Shown: positions 48,733-59,348 of the stretch, in pieces | How the letters are laid out: every line of letters begins with the position of its first letter | Position numbering within the stretch: position 1 is the first letter of the stretch | From: Diacronema lutheri | Lineage: Eukaryota; Haptophyta; Pavlovophyceae; Pavlovales; Pavlovaceae | Direction: 5' to 3' | Assembly (NCBI GenBank): GCA_019448385.1 | Contig: JAGTXO010000031.1 | Location: forward strand, 2,501-66,500 | DNA: 64,000 bases | Made by a program: the position numbers and the translations under genes | The notes under the pieces: generated by a model | Database searches by the model: none | Seen by the model: only the letters and a program-made list of their open reading frames with translations | What the model was told of the DNA's origin: nothing

Positions 48733-51255
48733 TTACGCCCGCGCGGCCATTCGCTTGGAAAGCGGGAGCACTTCCGAATCGTCGTCGTCGTCATCGTCGT
48801 CGCGGTGGCGCACGAGCGCCTGGTTCCGCTTGCCCGCCGCGCCCTTGCCGAGGGGCAGCGCCGGTGCGGCCGCCTTTGCCACGCCGGTGCGCTCGTTGTG
48901 CGCGCACGGCTGCGCAACCGGCCGCTCGGCGAGCGCGGCGCGCGGCGGCACGGCTGCAGGCGCGGCGGGCGCGGCGGGCGCGGCGGGCGCGGCGGGGGCC
49001 TCGCCCGCGCCGCCGCTTTTTCCGCCGCCGTGCGCGTAGCGCGCTTTCTGATCGTCGGGCAGCGCGCGCCAGAGCTCGCCGAGCTTCTTGCCCAGCTCGG
49101 CGAATGAGAGCGTCGGGTGCGCCTGTCGCACCGCCGACCGCTGCTCGGTCGAGAAGGCGATGAAGCTGCCCCCACGGCCGCCGCCCGCCGCTGCGCCTCC
49201 ACTCGGCTCGCCGGCGCGCGCTGGTGCGGCCTGCTTGTCGGCGCGCGCGCTCTTGTGCGCGCCCTTCCCCTTGTGCTCCGCGCCCGCGCCCTTGTGCTCC
49301 GCCTTGGGCGCGGCGCGGCGCGGCGGTGGCGGCAGCTCGTCGGGCGCGAGCTGCACGTCGACGATCGCCGCAAACTTGGCCTGGCGCGCGGTGCGGCGGG
49401 GCGGGTGGGGGGGCGCGGCGGGAGGCGCGCGCGCTGAGCGGCAGGACAAGAGGCCACGCCCAGCCTGCGCTCTGCTTGGCTGCGCACGGCGAGCGCTCAC
49501 CGACTGCCTGCGGCCGTAGACGACGCGCTCATTCCGCCAAAACTCGAGGACGGGCATCTTGCGACGCGTCGACTGGCGTGCGCCGTCGCCGCCAGCGGCC
49601 AGGCGCGCGGCTGCCTCCTTCGCCTCGAGCTCGCGCAGCGACGGGTGGATGCACGACGCGTCGGCCCGCCTGCGCCTCTTGCGCTCGCCCAACCGCTCCT
49701 TGCGCGCGCGCGCCGCCTCCGCCTCATCGACCGACATGCGCGCGGGTGGGCGCGCGCCTTCGGCCGTGAGCGTCGGCGTCGGCGGCTCGGCTGCATCGGA
49801 GCCGCCATCGTCCTCGGCTGCATCGTCCCGCGAGGCGCTCTCGTCATCGCACTCATCCACTGCAGCACGCGCGCCGTCGCCGTCGTCCTGCGCCACATCA
49901 TCAAGGTCGACTTGCCCAAAGCCCTCGTCGTCGTCGTCGTCGGTGGCGGTACCGCCGTCGCCATCGTGCTCGTGCGCGGCGGCCGCACTGCCGGCGTCCG
50001 CACTGCCGGCGGCCGCATCGGCATCGGCCGCATCGGCGGTGTGCGCGTCATCGGGCGTTGGCTGCTGCGGCTGCTCGCCACTGGCCGCAAAGTCAGGCGG
50101 CGGTGGCGGCGAGTACGGTGCTTGGGGCGCGGCTGCATGCGTTGGCGGCGGCAGCAGCACCATGCCGGGCGTGGGTGCCTGCGTGCACATGTCCACGGCA
50201 CGCGAGGGCGCTGGCTTCTGCGCCGCGTCGGCGGCAGGCGGCGAGCGTGCGTGGTCGCTTGCGGCGCCCACCGCTGCTACCTGCATTTCGTCCTCCGCCT
50301 CCACCTCCGCCTCCGCCCCTGCGAGCGTCGCCGCCTCCGCCTCGGCCGCCGCCTCCTCGAGCAGCGATGCAACCGTCGCCGCGCACGCGGCGGGCGATGG
50401 CGCAGCCCTCGCGCCCTTCGAATCGGCCGAGCTCGGCACCTTTGCGACCGGCGTGCGCGCGAGCAGGTAGCCGCCCATCTTGCCGCCCGCCTTGCCACCG
50501 CCGCCGGGTGCGTCCGCGCCGGCGGCCGTCGCACCGGCCGCGTCGTCGGCCGCGTCGGGCAACGCGGCGGCGGACTCGAGCGGCGACGAGAGCCGCGACG
50601 ACGAGGCCGGCAACTTGGCCGCCGCGGCTGGCTCGGCACCGCGCGAGCGCGGCGTGCCGCCCGCCCCATGCGACGCGGACGCGGCGGCCGCCTTGGAGAC
50701 GGGCGTGCGTGCGAGCAGCAGCCCGCCGGGTGGCCGCGGCGCGAAGGGCGCGGCATCATCGTCCACGTCGGTGGCGTGCGCCTGGCGCTCCACCGCGCAG
50801 TCGCGCGCCTTCTCCGTCGCGCTCGTCGGCAGGCCGCGCGTCGCCGAGGCCGCCGCCTCGCCGCCGGGTCCGCGAGGCTCTCGCGCCACGGACGCGAGCG
50901 TCCTCGCATTGGGCTCGGCGGGCGGCGCATCGAGCTCGGCGGCGGGCGCGTCGAGCGTGGCGGGTGGCTCGTCGCGCCAATACTCGTCCAGGCTCTCCAT
51001 CCCGTGCGCGTCGCGCGGCCGCGCATCCGCCGTCACGCGCTTGGAGAGCGCCGCGCCAAAGACCACCGACCGTAGGCTCGTCTCGCGGCCCGTGCCCTGC
51101 GCGGCGTCGAAGGCGCGGAACGGGGCGGGCGGAGCAGCGCGCGCGCATGAGCGCGCGGGCCACCGAGCGGCGACGCCACCGCGAGCCGCGCATGGGCATA
51201 CCTTGCGCAGCACCACGTGCGCCCGTCGCGAGCCCGTCGGCAGGTAGCTCGTCAT
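48733..51255 (-). CDS. CENP-C-motif protein with HMG box
   Basis: Exons 51255-51202, 51096-49501 and 49380-48733 (GT-AG introns of 105 and 120 bp, phase 0) encode 765 residues. The central motif RQSTRRKMPVLEFWRNERVV with following YG matches the CENP-C signature: Arg-x-Ser-x-Arg, then Pro-x-Leu-x-(Tyr/Phe)-Trp. A second, weaker element lies near the N-terminus (MESLDEYWRDEP). Two copies of a GG(L/Y)LLARTPVxK box are also present. The C-terminus has an HMG-box-like segment, SFIAFSTEQRSAVRQAHPTL with ELGKKLGELWRALPDDQKAR. CENP-C motifs bind the CENP-A nucleosome at centromeres. No cupin domain is visible, so the protein is unlike full CENP-C. Confidence 0.65.
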   Translation of the reverse strand: MTSYLPTGSRRAHVVLRKVCPCAARGGVAARWPARSCARAAPPAPFRAFDAAQGTGRETSLRSVVFGAALSKRVTADARPRDAHGMESLDEYWRDEPPATLDAPAAELDAPPAEPNARTLASVAREPRGPGGEAAASATRGLPTSATEKARDCAVERQAHATDVDDDAAPFAPRPPGGLLLARTPVSKAAAASASHGAGGTPRSRGAEPAAAAKLPASSSRLSSPLESAAALPDAADDAAGATAAGADAPGGGGKAGGKMGGYLLARTPVAKVPSSADSKGARAAPSPAACAATVASLLEEAAAEAEAATLAGAEAEVEAEDEMQVAAVGAASDHARSPPAADAAQKPAPSRAVDMCTQAPTPGMVLLPPPTHAAAPQAPYSPPPPPDFAASGEQPQQPTPDDAHTADAADADAAAGSADAGSAAAAHEHDGDGGTATDDDDDEGFGQVDLDDVAQDDGDGARAAVDECDDESASRDDAAEDDGGSDAAEPPTPTLTAEGARPPARMSVDEAEAARARKERLGERKRRRRADASCIHPSLRELEAKEAAARLAAGGDGARQSTRRKMPVLEFWRNERVVYGRRQSVSARRAQPSRAQAGRGLLSCRSARAPPAAPPHPPRRTARQAKFAAIVDVQLAPDELPPPPRRAAPKAEHKGAGAEHKGKGAHKSARADKQAAPARAGEPSGGAAAGGGRGGSFIAFSTEQRSAVRQAHPTLSFAELGKKLGELWRALPDDQKARYAHGGGKSGGAGEAPAAPAAPAAPAAPAAVPPRAALAERPVAQPCAHNERTGVAKAAAPALPLGKGAAGKRNQALVRHRDDDDDDDDSEVLPLSKRMAARA

Positions 51256-51379
51256 GCTGGTTTGCCGCGCCCCGGACGCCTTCGAGGTGCGTTTGAAAAA
51301 AACCACCGGACCCGCTCGCCGGACGGCCGCCGAGTCGGCGACCCGCGAAAGTATCGTCCGTCCCCGACCGTCCGCGCGG
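51256..51379. promoter_or_regulatory. Shared 5' region of CENP-C-like and PPP phosphatase genes
   Basis: The region is 124 bp between divergent starts. The phosphatase frame is open back to 51254, where an ATG overlaps the opposing start codon, so the plus-strand start could be further upstream. ATG 51380 (MGDAAARERFARIAGR) was chosen for its non-repetitive continuation. Confidence 0.35.
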
Positions 51380-52122
51380 ATGGGCGACGCGGCAGCGCGC
51401 GAGCGGTTCGCGCGCATCGCCGGGCGCTCGGCCGAAGCGGGCATGTCGTACGAGTCGTTCGTCGCCGACTTATTCCAGCGCGATCTGCCGTCCGCGTTCG
51501 CCAACGCGGCGTACGCCTGCCTGCGTGCGCAGCACGCGCCGTCGCTCGGGCGCGCGCTCGACGTCGCGCCAGACGGCCACGGCGTCTCGGCCGATGGCTA
51601 CGCGTTCATCGTGGGCACGCTTGCGCCAATAGGTACCGCTGCGGCCGACTCCGCCGGCCCACGCGCCGCGCTCGAGCTGTACGCCGTGACCAACCGGTGC
51701 GCGCGCCACTCGGCGCGCGAGCTGCTGCGCGAGCTCGCGGCCGGCGACGGCCACCTCGCGTGGCTCGAGCACGCGCTGCTCGGCACGGATGTGGACGCGC
51801 CGTCGCAGATCCCCGCTGCCGCGCTCCTCGCGCCCGATGGCGCGCCGCTGGCGCGCATGCGCGCCCTTGGCCTCGAGCCGCGCGCGCTCCTCCGCCGGCC
51901 GCGTCGCGCGCGCGCGCGCGTCGTCCTCGACGGCCGCGCGGCGATCGCGCGCACGCGGCGCGCGCCGAGCTCGGCGGGCGGTGGATCGGCCCTGACACCT
52001 CATATTGCGCTCGCTCACACGCCGGGCCCGCCGCCCAGCGCCACGTTCGCCGGCTGCGCCTCTGCAGCCGCGCCGCTTGTCCGGACGGCGGCGGACGCGT
52101 CGCTGTGCGCGCCTGTCGAGGA

Positions 52123-52203
<81 letters not shown>

Positions 52204-53629
52204 CGGCGGTAAAGAGTGCGGCGGCGCGTTGCACGCCGCGCTGTGCGAGCCGCTCTCACCGCCGACAGCGACGCACGTCGTCTCGCAGCGCGTCGGCGCC
52301 GAGGCGATGAGCGCCGGGCTCGCCGTCGACGCGGAGTTGCTCACCGCCGCGCGCTGGCGCGGGCCGCTCGCGCCCGCGCGCGGCAGCGCGCAGTTTGAGC
52401 TCGCGCAGGCGGTGATCTCGCGCGCGCACGCGCTCAGCGCCGAGCTGGGCGCGCGCCGGCCGACGATCCTCGCGCCTGCCGCCGCCGCCGCATCGTACGG
52501 CGGGCGCTCCACGCGCGCGCCGCGCGCGCCGCCCGCGAGCGCGCCCACTCGCGTGCCCGGCGCGCCGGGCGCGCCAAGCGGCAGCCGCGCGCTGCTGTGG
52601 CTCCTCGGCGCGAGCGACGCGGCGGAGGCTTGCGCGTCGATCGCGCTGCTCGCGCGCGCGTGCGCGCTCGTGCTCGCGGCGCAGCCCGCGCTCGTGCGCG
52701 TGCGCGCGCCCGCCAAGGTGCTTGGCGGCGTGCACGGCCAGCTTGCGGAGCTGCTGCTGCTGCTGCACGCGCACGGCTTCCCGTCGTCGCGCGGGCCAGG
52801 CGGCGACGTGGAGACGTGCAGCTACGTGTTCAACGGCGACTTTGTCGACCGCGGGCCGCACCAGCTCGAGTGTGCCGTGCTGATGCTCGCGCTCAAGCTC
52901 GCGTACCCCGCACGTGTTGCGCTCGTGCGCGGCAACCACGAGGTGCGCGCGACCAACGCGGCGACACACGCGGCGGGCGCGCTCGGCTTCGGCGGCGCGT
53001 GCGCTGCGGCGCTCGACGACGCGGTGCTCGGCACGCAGGCGTACGCGCACGTGCACGCCGCCTTCGACTGGCTGCCGGCCGGCGCGCTGCTCGCGGGCGG
53101 CGCCATCGCCGTGCTGCACGGAGGGCTCGGCGACGGTTCGTGGGGCCTGCGCGAGCTCGAGCGCGCGGCGGAGGCAGCGCGCCCGCTCGGCGACGGCCAC
53201 TCGCTCCCCACCGCGCTGCTCCACGCGCTCTGGTCCAACCCTCTCGAGTCGGACGAGCGCGCCGCGCCACCCGCGCCCGCGCCCGCACCCGCCGTGCCCG
53301 CCGGCGCGCGCGACTTCGACGCCAAGCTGCCGCCGCCCTTCGCCGCCGAGCTGACGCGCGCATGGTGCGAGCGCGAGGGCGTCGGGATGGTGATCCGCTC
53401 GCACCAGTGCGTGCCCGGCGGCTTCCGCGTCGCGCACGGCGGCCGACTCGTGACGGTCTTCTCGGCGCGCGACCATCGCCGCGCCTGCGCCGCCGACGCG
53501 CGCGGCGCGCGCGGCAACGCGGCCGCGCTGCTGCTCATCGCGGAGGACGACGAGGGCTGCATGCGCGTGCGCGCAAAGGTGCTCGCCTCGGCCGACGACG
53601 AGGTGGCGACGGATGGCGCGGCCGAGTAA
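51380..53629 (+). CDS. PPP-family Ser/Thr phosphatase-like protein lacking one metal-ligand Asp
   Basis: A single-exon ORF of 749 residues. The N-terminal region (ESFVADLFQRDLPSAFANAA) is followed by a poly-Gly tract, and the C-terminal third is the catalytic domain. Motifs in order are VLGGVHGQLAELLLLL, FNGDFVDRGPHQLECAVLML, VRGNHEVRAT, IAVLHGGLGD and VIRSHQCVPGGFRVAHGG. The first motif should be GDxHG; here Gly replaces the metal-coordinating Asp. The C-terminal FSARDHRRA replaces the common Ser-Ala-Pro-Asn-Tyr. The enzyme may be a pseudophosphatase or use altered metal binding. The order and length recall PPEF/PP5-type proteins, but no TPR or EF-hand domain can be asserted. Confidence 0.75.
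52127..52203 (+). repeat. GGC microsatellite encoding poly-Gly
   Basis: About 25 uninterrupted GGC units in the phosphatase ORF encode a Gly run, framed by Asp residues. Confidence 0.95.
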
Positions 53630-53789
53630 GGCCGGTCTGCTAGCCTGTGTGCGCTCTGGCCAGCTCAGCGACTCCGAGCGCCGCGAAGAAGGCCCGACAG
53701 CCGAGGGTGTCGACTCGCGCGTGACTCGTCTGTGGTCACTGGGAGAAGTCGGCAGCAGCTGTGCTCACGAGGAGAGAAGCGCGCGAAAA

Positions 53790-56700
53790 ATGGCGGGGGC
53801 GATGGTCTTCGCGTGCCCGCACTGCGAGAAGCGGATGAAGGCGGTTCCGCCCGCGCCCGCCTTCAGCGTTACGTGCGTCGCCTGCCGCAAGGTCTTCACC
53901 GTACACACCGCGCCGGCCGCCGAGGCGCGCCCGCTCGCGCACGCCGACGAGCCCACGCAGCCGCCGCCCGCCGAGGACTCGGGTGAGGTGGAGGTGACGG
54001 AGGGCGTGACGCCGTCGTCCGAGGTCTTCGCCGAGTACCGCCCCTCGCTGCAGATCGCCGGCGCGCTGCCGCACCCCGCTGAGATCGTCGAGTCGCAGTC
54101 GCTCGCCGCGACGAGCGCGCCGCACGTCCTGTACACCTCCGTCTATGAGCAGCCGGGCGGCCCGCTCCACGCGGTGCTGCTGGACGGCAGGCTGAGCGCG
54201 CTGCAGCTGGAGACGGTCGTGCTCTGCGGCGCGCGCCACGCGCGCCTTCTGCCCAACGGCCGCCGCGCGGGCTTCTTCCTCGGCGACGGCGCGGGCGTGG
54301 GCAAGGGGCGGCAGATTGCGGGCGTGATCCTCGACAACCTCGCGCGCGGCCGGAAGAAGCACGTGTGGTTCTCCACGTCGACAGACCTGCGCCTCGACGC
54401 GGAGCGCGACTTTGCCGACCTCGGCGCGCCTGGCGTCGGCGTGCACAATGGCTGCCAGAAGCTGGACAGCGAGACGCGCGGCCTCGGCCTCTCAGCGTCG
54501 CACGCCGAAGGCGCGCGCGCGCGCCGCGCCGGCACGAGAGCGCGCGCCGCGCCTTCGCGCGAGCATCGTGCGGAACGCGCACCGGTCGCACCGCACGAGC
54601 GTGTACTCGCGCGCCTCGCCGCGTCAACCGGCGCCGAGCCCGCGCGCCGCCATGCCTACCAAGTGTGCCGCGACGGCCGCCATCCCCGTCCCCCCCTTTC
54701 CCCCCCTTTCGCTCTAGGCGTGCTCTTCTCGACATACGCTGCGCTCGTCTCGGCGAGCCGCGTGGGCAAGGGCGGCGTCTCTCGCCTCGAGCAGCTCGTC
54801 GAGTGGTGCGGCGGCGCCTCCTTCGATGGTTGCCTCGTCTTCGATGAATGTGCGGCGCACCGCACCGAATTGCCGCCTGCGCGCACCGCGCCGCATTGCC
54901 GCCCGCGCCGCGGCACAGCCGCCGCCGCCGCGGCCGCCGCGCCGACGGCCGACCACCGCGCCGCGCGGCGCGCGCGCAGGCCACAAGGCGAAGAACTACA
55001 AGGAGGGCAACGCGGGCGGCAAGGCGGGCGCTGAGTCGGCGGGCGCCGCCGACGGCGAGGGGGACGGCAACGCGTCGGGCGGCTCCAAGGTGGCCGCGGC
55101 GGTGCTGCAGCTGCAGGCGAGGCTGCCCCTCGCGCGCGTGCTCTACGCGTCAGCGACGGGCGTCTCCGAGCCCGAGCACCTCGCGTACATGGAGCGGCTC
55201 GGCCTGTGGGGCGAGGGAAGCGCGTTCGGCGCGGACTTTGCCTCCTTCCTCGCCGCGCTCGAGCAGCGCGGCGTGGGCGCGCTCGAGCTGCTCGCGCTCG
55301 ACCTGAAGGGGAGCGGCGCGTACCTCGCGCGCTCCCTCGCGTACACCGGTGCCGAGTTCCGCGTCGAGCCGATCCGACTCTCTGCAGAGCAGCGCGCGGT
55401 CTACGATGGTGCCTGCGCCTTCTGGCGCAGGACGTGCGAGCAGATCCGCGACGCCAAGGCGCTGCTCGCCGAGGCGGGCGGCGCGGAGAAGGTGGGGGGC
55501 GGTGGCGCGGCGGGCGGCAAGGGCTCGGGTGGCTGGGGCGTGGGACAGCGACTCTTCCAGCAGCTGTGCGTCGCGGCGAAGGTGCCGGCCGTCGCGCAAC
55601 TCGCGCGCGACGCGCTGCGCGCCGGCCATTGCGTCGTGATCGGTTTGCAGACGACGGGCGAGGCGGCGCTGCTCGCCGAGCTGTCGCGCGACCTGCGGCT
55701 CGACCACTTGCCCTCCGCGTGCCGCGAGATGCTGCGCAGGCACATCGACGCCGCCTTCCCGACGCAAGTCGACGGCTCGGCGCTCGCCAAGCGGCGCGAC
55801 GCGCTGCTCGCGCAGCAGCTCGCGCTCGCCACCGAGATGATGCGAGGCGCGCGCGCGTCGAGCGCGGGCGAGGACGCGGCGGTGGCGTGCGCCGAGCTGC
55901 GCGCGCTGCAGGCGCGGCACGAGGCGGGGCGGCGCGAGCTCGAGCTCGTGGAGCGACAGATCGCAGCCGCCCCTGCGGGCGGCGGCCCGTGCGCTGAGTG
56001 CGTCGTCGCAAAGGCGCGGCTGCTTGCCGAGCTGGACGAGTTGCCGCTCCCGCCGTCGGCGCTCGATTGGCTCATCGACGAGCTCGGCGGGCCGACCGCC
56101 GTCGCCGAGATGACCGGCCGGAAGGGGCGAATGGTCCGTGCGCGGTGCGACGGCGGAGCCTTCGCCTTCGCGCCGCGCACGCCCGCGGACGCGCTCGGCA
56201 GCGCGTCGCAGGAGGCGGCGGCCGTCGCCGCGCAGCTGGCGCCCGGCGCCGCTGTCGGCGGCAGTCGCTGCGCCGCCGCTCCGCTGAGCGGTGGCACGGG
56301 CCCTTTTGACGAGACGGAGCAGCTGAACGTGCTCGAGCGCAAGGCCTTTGCGCACGGGCGCAAGCTCATCGCGATCATCTCCGACGCTGCGAGCACGGGC
56401 ATCTCGCTGCACGCCGACCTGCGCTGCGCCAACCGCCGCCGGCGCGTGCACATCACCCTCGAGCTGCCTTGGTCCGCGGACAAGGCGGTGCAGCAGCTGG
56501 GCAGATCACACCGCTCCAATCAGGGCAGCGCGCCCATCTACGTCCTCGCTCTCACCGAGCTGGGCGGCGAGGCGCGCTTCGCCTCCGCCGTCGCTAAGCG
56601 GCTGCAGTCGCTCGGCGCGCTCACGCGCGGCGACCGGCGCGCCGCATCGGGCGCCGACTTGTCCGAATTCAATTTTGAGACGGTGTGGGGCGCGACAGCA

Positions 56701-58665
56701 CTCGCGCAGCTGCTCCACTCGGCAGCGACGGGCACGATGACCGCCGCCGTCGACTACGTGCGCATCGCGGCGCAGCACGCGACGGCCGAGGCGGCCGCCG
56801 GTGGGCGCGCGGTCGAGCCGCTCCGTCCGACGGAGCTGCACGCGCAGCTGCGCTCTGCGGCGGAGGCGCTCGGCTTTTCGGAGCAGCTCGCCGCTGCCGC
56901 CGCGCTCGGCAGCGCGGGGGGCGATGGCGGCGGCGGGGGCAAGGCCAAGGGCGGCGCGACCGTCAAGCAGTTTCTCAACCGCCTCCTCACGTGAGCGCCG
57001 CGTAGATTGCCTCACGCGCGCGCGCGCGCGCGTGCGCGTGTGTGCGGCGGCGGCCGTGTGGCCAACGCGACCGCTGGCGGCCGGGTGGACCCCGCGACCG
57101 CCGCCGCCGCCGCCGCCGCGCGTTGGGCGCAGGCTGCGTGTGAGCGAGCAGAGCTTGCTCTTCACCACGTTCACCGCGACGCTCGACGCGCTCGTGTCGC
57201 GCGCCATGCAGGCGAGAGCAGGCGCCGCAGCTGCGCGGTCCAGCCCCCAGCCACCTTCGCCCGGTGCCCGCCGCCCACCCCCCCCCACCCGCCCCCCGCC
57301 GCCAGGCCCCAGCCCCCCGCCGCCCGGTCCCGCCGCCCGCCGTGCGCCGCACGGCCGCGGCGGCGACGACCCACCCTCCCGCCCTCCCGCCCTCCCGCCC
57401 TCCCCGCGCGCAGGAGGGCAAGTACGACGCGGGCGTGGGCGACATCGTCGCGACATCGATCCGCAAGAGCGAGCAGCGCGTCGTGTGGACCGACCCGACG
57501 ACCCTCGCCGACACGCGCCTCGTGGCCGTTGCAATCGACCGCGGGCTGAGCTGGGAGGCGGCGCTTGAGCGACACGAGCAGGCGCGCGCTCGCGCGGACG
57601 TGCACGCCGAGCGCGGCGCGAGCGATGGGGCCGGTGTTGGCGGGAATGACACGGCGGCTGACGACGCGGAGAATGAGCCGGAAGACGAACCGGACACGGA
57701 GTCGGACGCTGGGCCGGACGGCGCGGCGGACGGCGCGGCCGACGGCGGAAGGCGCAAGCGCGCGCGCGACCGGCGTGGCACTGATGGCGTCGACGGCTTT
57801 TACCGCTCAACGTTCCGCTTTCAAAAGCGGCACACGCTCTACCTGCTCGCCCAGCGCACGGCCCAGTCGCCGCGCAAACTGCTCATCTTTCGGCCCAACA
57901 CGGGCGCCTCGCGCACGGAGATGCACCTCGACGATCTGCTCGCAAAGTACGAGCGTGTGCCGTCGGCGCAGGCGGAGCCCGGCTGGCGCGCGCTGCACGA
58001 GTTCACCGCGCGAGACGGCGCGCCCACCGGCCTCGCGCCGCGCCGCTGCGAGCTGTGGCTGCTATGCGGCACTCTCACGCCGCTCTGGGCGGCGCTCGGT
58101 GCGGTCGTGCGCGAGCATTCGACGCAGCTCACGCGCGCCGAGCGGCAGCTGCGCGCGGTCCGGCTGCAGACAACGGACTCGGCCGAGCGACTCGTCGGCG
58201 TGCGCTGGCCGCAGCAGCTGCACGCGCCGCTCGCCGCGCGGCTCGCGCAGCTCCGCCTCGCCAAGCAGCAGCACCAGCCCACGGATTCGGCCGCCGCCAC
58301 GTCGAGCGGCGACCCGATCGACACGCGCGCCCTCGAGCGCGCGCTCAAGCCCAAGCCGACGATCACGGCCTTCTTCAAGCCCGTGAATGGCTCCAACGGC
58401 GGCGCGCGCGGCGGCGAGGCGGGCAGCGCGGATGGCGCAGCAGCGCACGCCGTGCGGCCCGGCGCGCGCGCTCATCCGCTCGAGTGCGCGACAGACCTCT
58501 CGGCCGACGAGGGCGACGGTCGGCACCACACGCCGCAGCCAGGCCGTGCGGGCCGCGCGTCGGAGGTCGTCGACCTCACGTCCGCCGAGCCGACCGTCCG
58601 CCAGCAGCAGCGCGCGGCAACGGTGCACGCAGGCGGCAAGCGCGCGCTCGAATCGCTCTCGCTCG

Positions 58666-58697
<32 letters not shown>

Positions 58698-58778
58698 GGT
58701 GGCGGGCCCAAGCGGGGCAGGGCGCCGGCGTCTGGGCGCAGCGCAGGCGGCATCGCGCACTTCTTCAAGAGGAGCTGA
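53790..58778 (+). CDS. SBNO: Strawberry notch-type helicase
   Basis: Exons 53790-54510, 54718-54849, 54980-56990, 57133-57211 and 57414-58778 encode about 1,435 residues. Introns 1 and 4 have GC donors (GAAG/GCGCGC, CAG/GCGAGA), and the others GT. An N-terminal zinc-finger-like [10 protein letters not shown] with [10 protein letters not shown] is present. Helicase blocks: [20 protein letters not shown] (Walker A), [15 protein letters not shown], then DEC joined to HKAKN across intron 2 (the DECHK box), [37 protein letters not shown] and [20 protein letters not shown]. Splicing restores [20 protein letters not shown] next to [16 protein letters not shown], the family's C-terminal region. Strawberry notch acts in nuclear transcription/chromatin. 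The tail carries [10 protein letters not shown] and [10 protein letters not shown], resembling PIP boxes, which suggests PCNA contact. Confidence 0.88.
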
Positions 58779-58976
58779 GGAGACAAGGCGAGTGATGATG
58801 ACCGAACCCCCCCCCCCCCCCGCCCCCCCTTCCGTGATGATGAACGCTGTTTCTTTCAGGCGGCGGCTGGCCCACGGTCGCTGCACATGCAGCCACGCCT
58901 GCCTCGGCGGTATCGTGCCACCGTCATCCCGCGCGCCGGCAGGGCAGAGCGTCGGCGGCGGCCTCTCAGCGATGGC

Positions 58977-59348
58977 CTATTCCATCGGCGGCGCGCCGGC
59001 TCCGGAGGTGTCAATGAAGCCGCTGAAGAGCGGGAAGAGGGCGACGACGATGCAGCTGACGAGCATGAGGGGGAAGAGCACGTTGAGCGACAACTCGAAC
59101 CCGTCGAGCTTGCCCGGCACGAGCCCGCCGAGCGTCGCCGCGCGCCGCTCCTCGTCGGTCGCCTCCCAGCTTTTCATCTTCTCCTCGAGCGAGCTCCCGC
59201 CCGACGCGCCCCGCTCCTGGCTTTCGGGCTCGGGCGGCGCGTCATTGGCGTGCACGCGCACGGCGCGCGCGTAGCGGACGGTCCGAAGGGCCACCGGGGA
59301 CGGGCGAAGGGCGTGCGTGGCCACGAGCACGAGAAATGCGAGCGCCAT
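58977..59348 (-). CDS. Small candidate plastid membrane protein
   Basis: An ORF of 123 residues from ATG 59348. MALAFLVLVATHALRPSPVA reads as a signal peptide followed by a basic stretch, the bipartite presequence of algae with secondary plastids. The mature part has an acidic helix (SLEEKMKSWEATDEERRAAT) and one transmembrane segment, LSLNVLFPLMLVSCIVVALF. Function is unknown; a thylakoid or envelope protein is plausible. The ATG overlaps the divergent PAN/cyclophilin gene by 13 bp if that gene starts at 59336. The SBNO stop is 198 bp away, with a C homopolymer near 58806-58822 in between. Confidence 0.65.
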   Translation of the reverse strand: MALAFLVLVATHALRPSPVALRTVRYARAVRVHANDAPPEPESQERGASGGSSLEEKMKSWEATDEERRAATLGGLVPGKLDGFELSLNVLFPLMLVSCIVVALFPLFSGFIDTSGAGAPPME

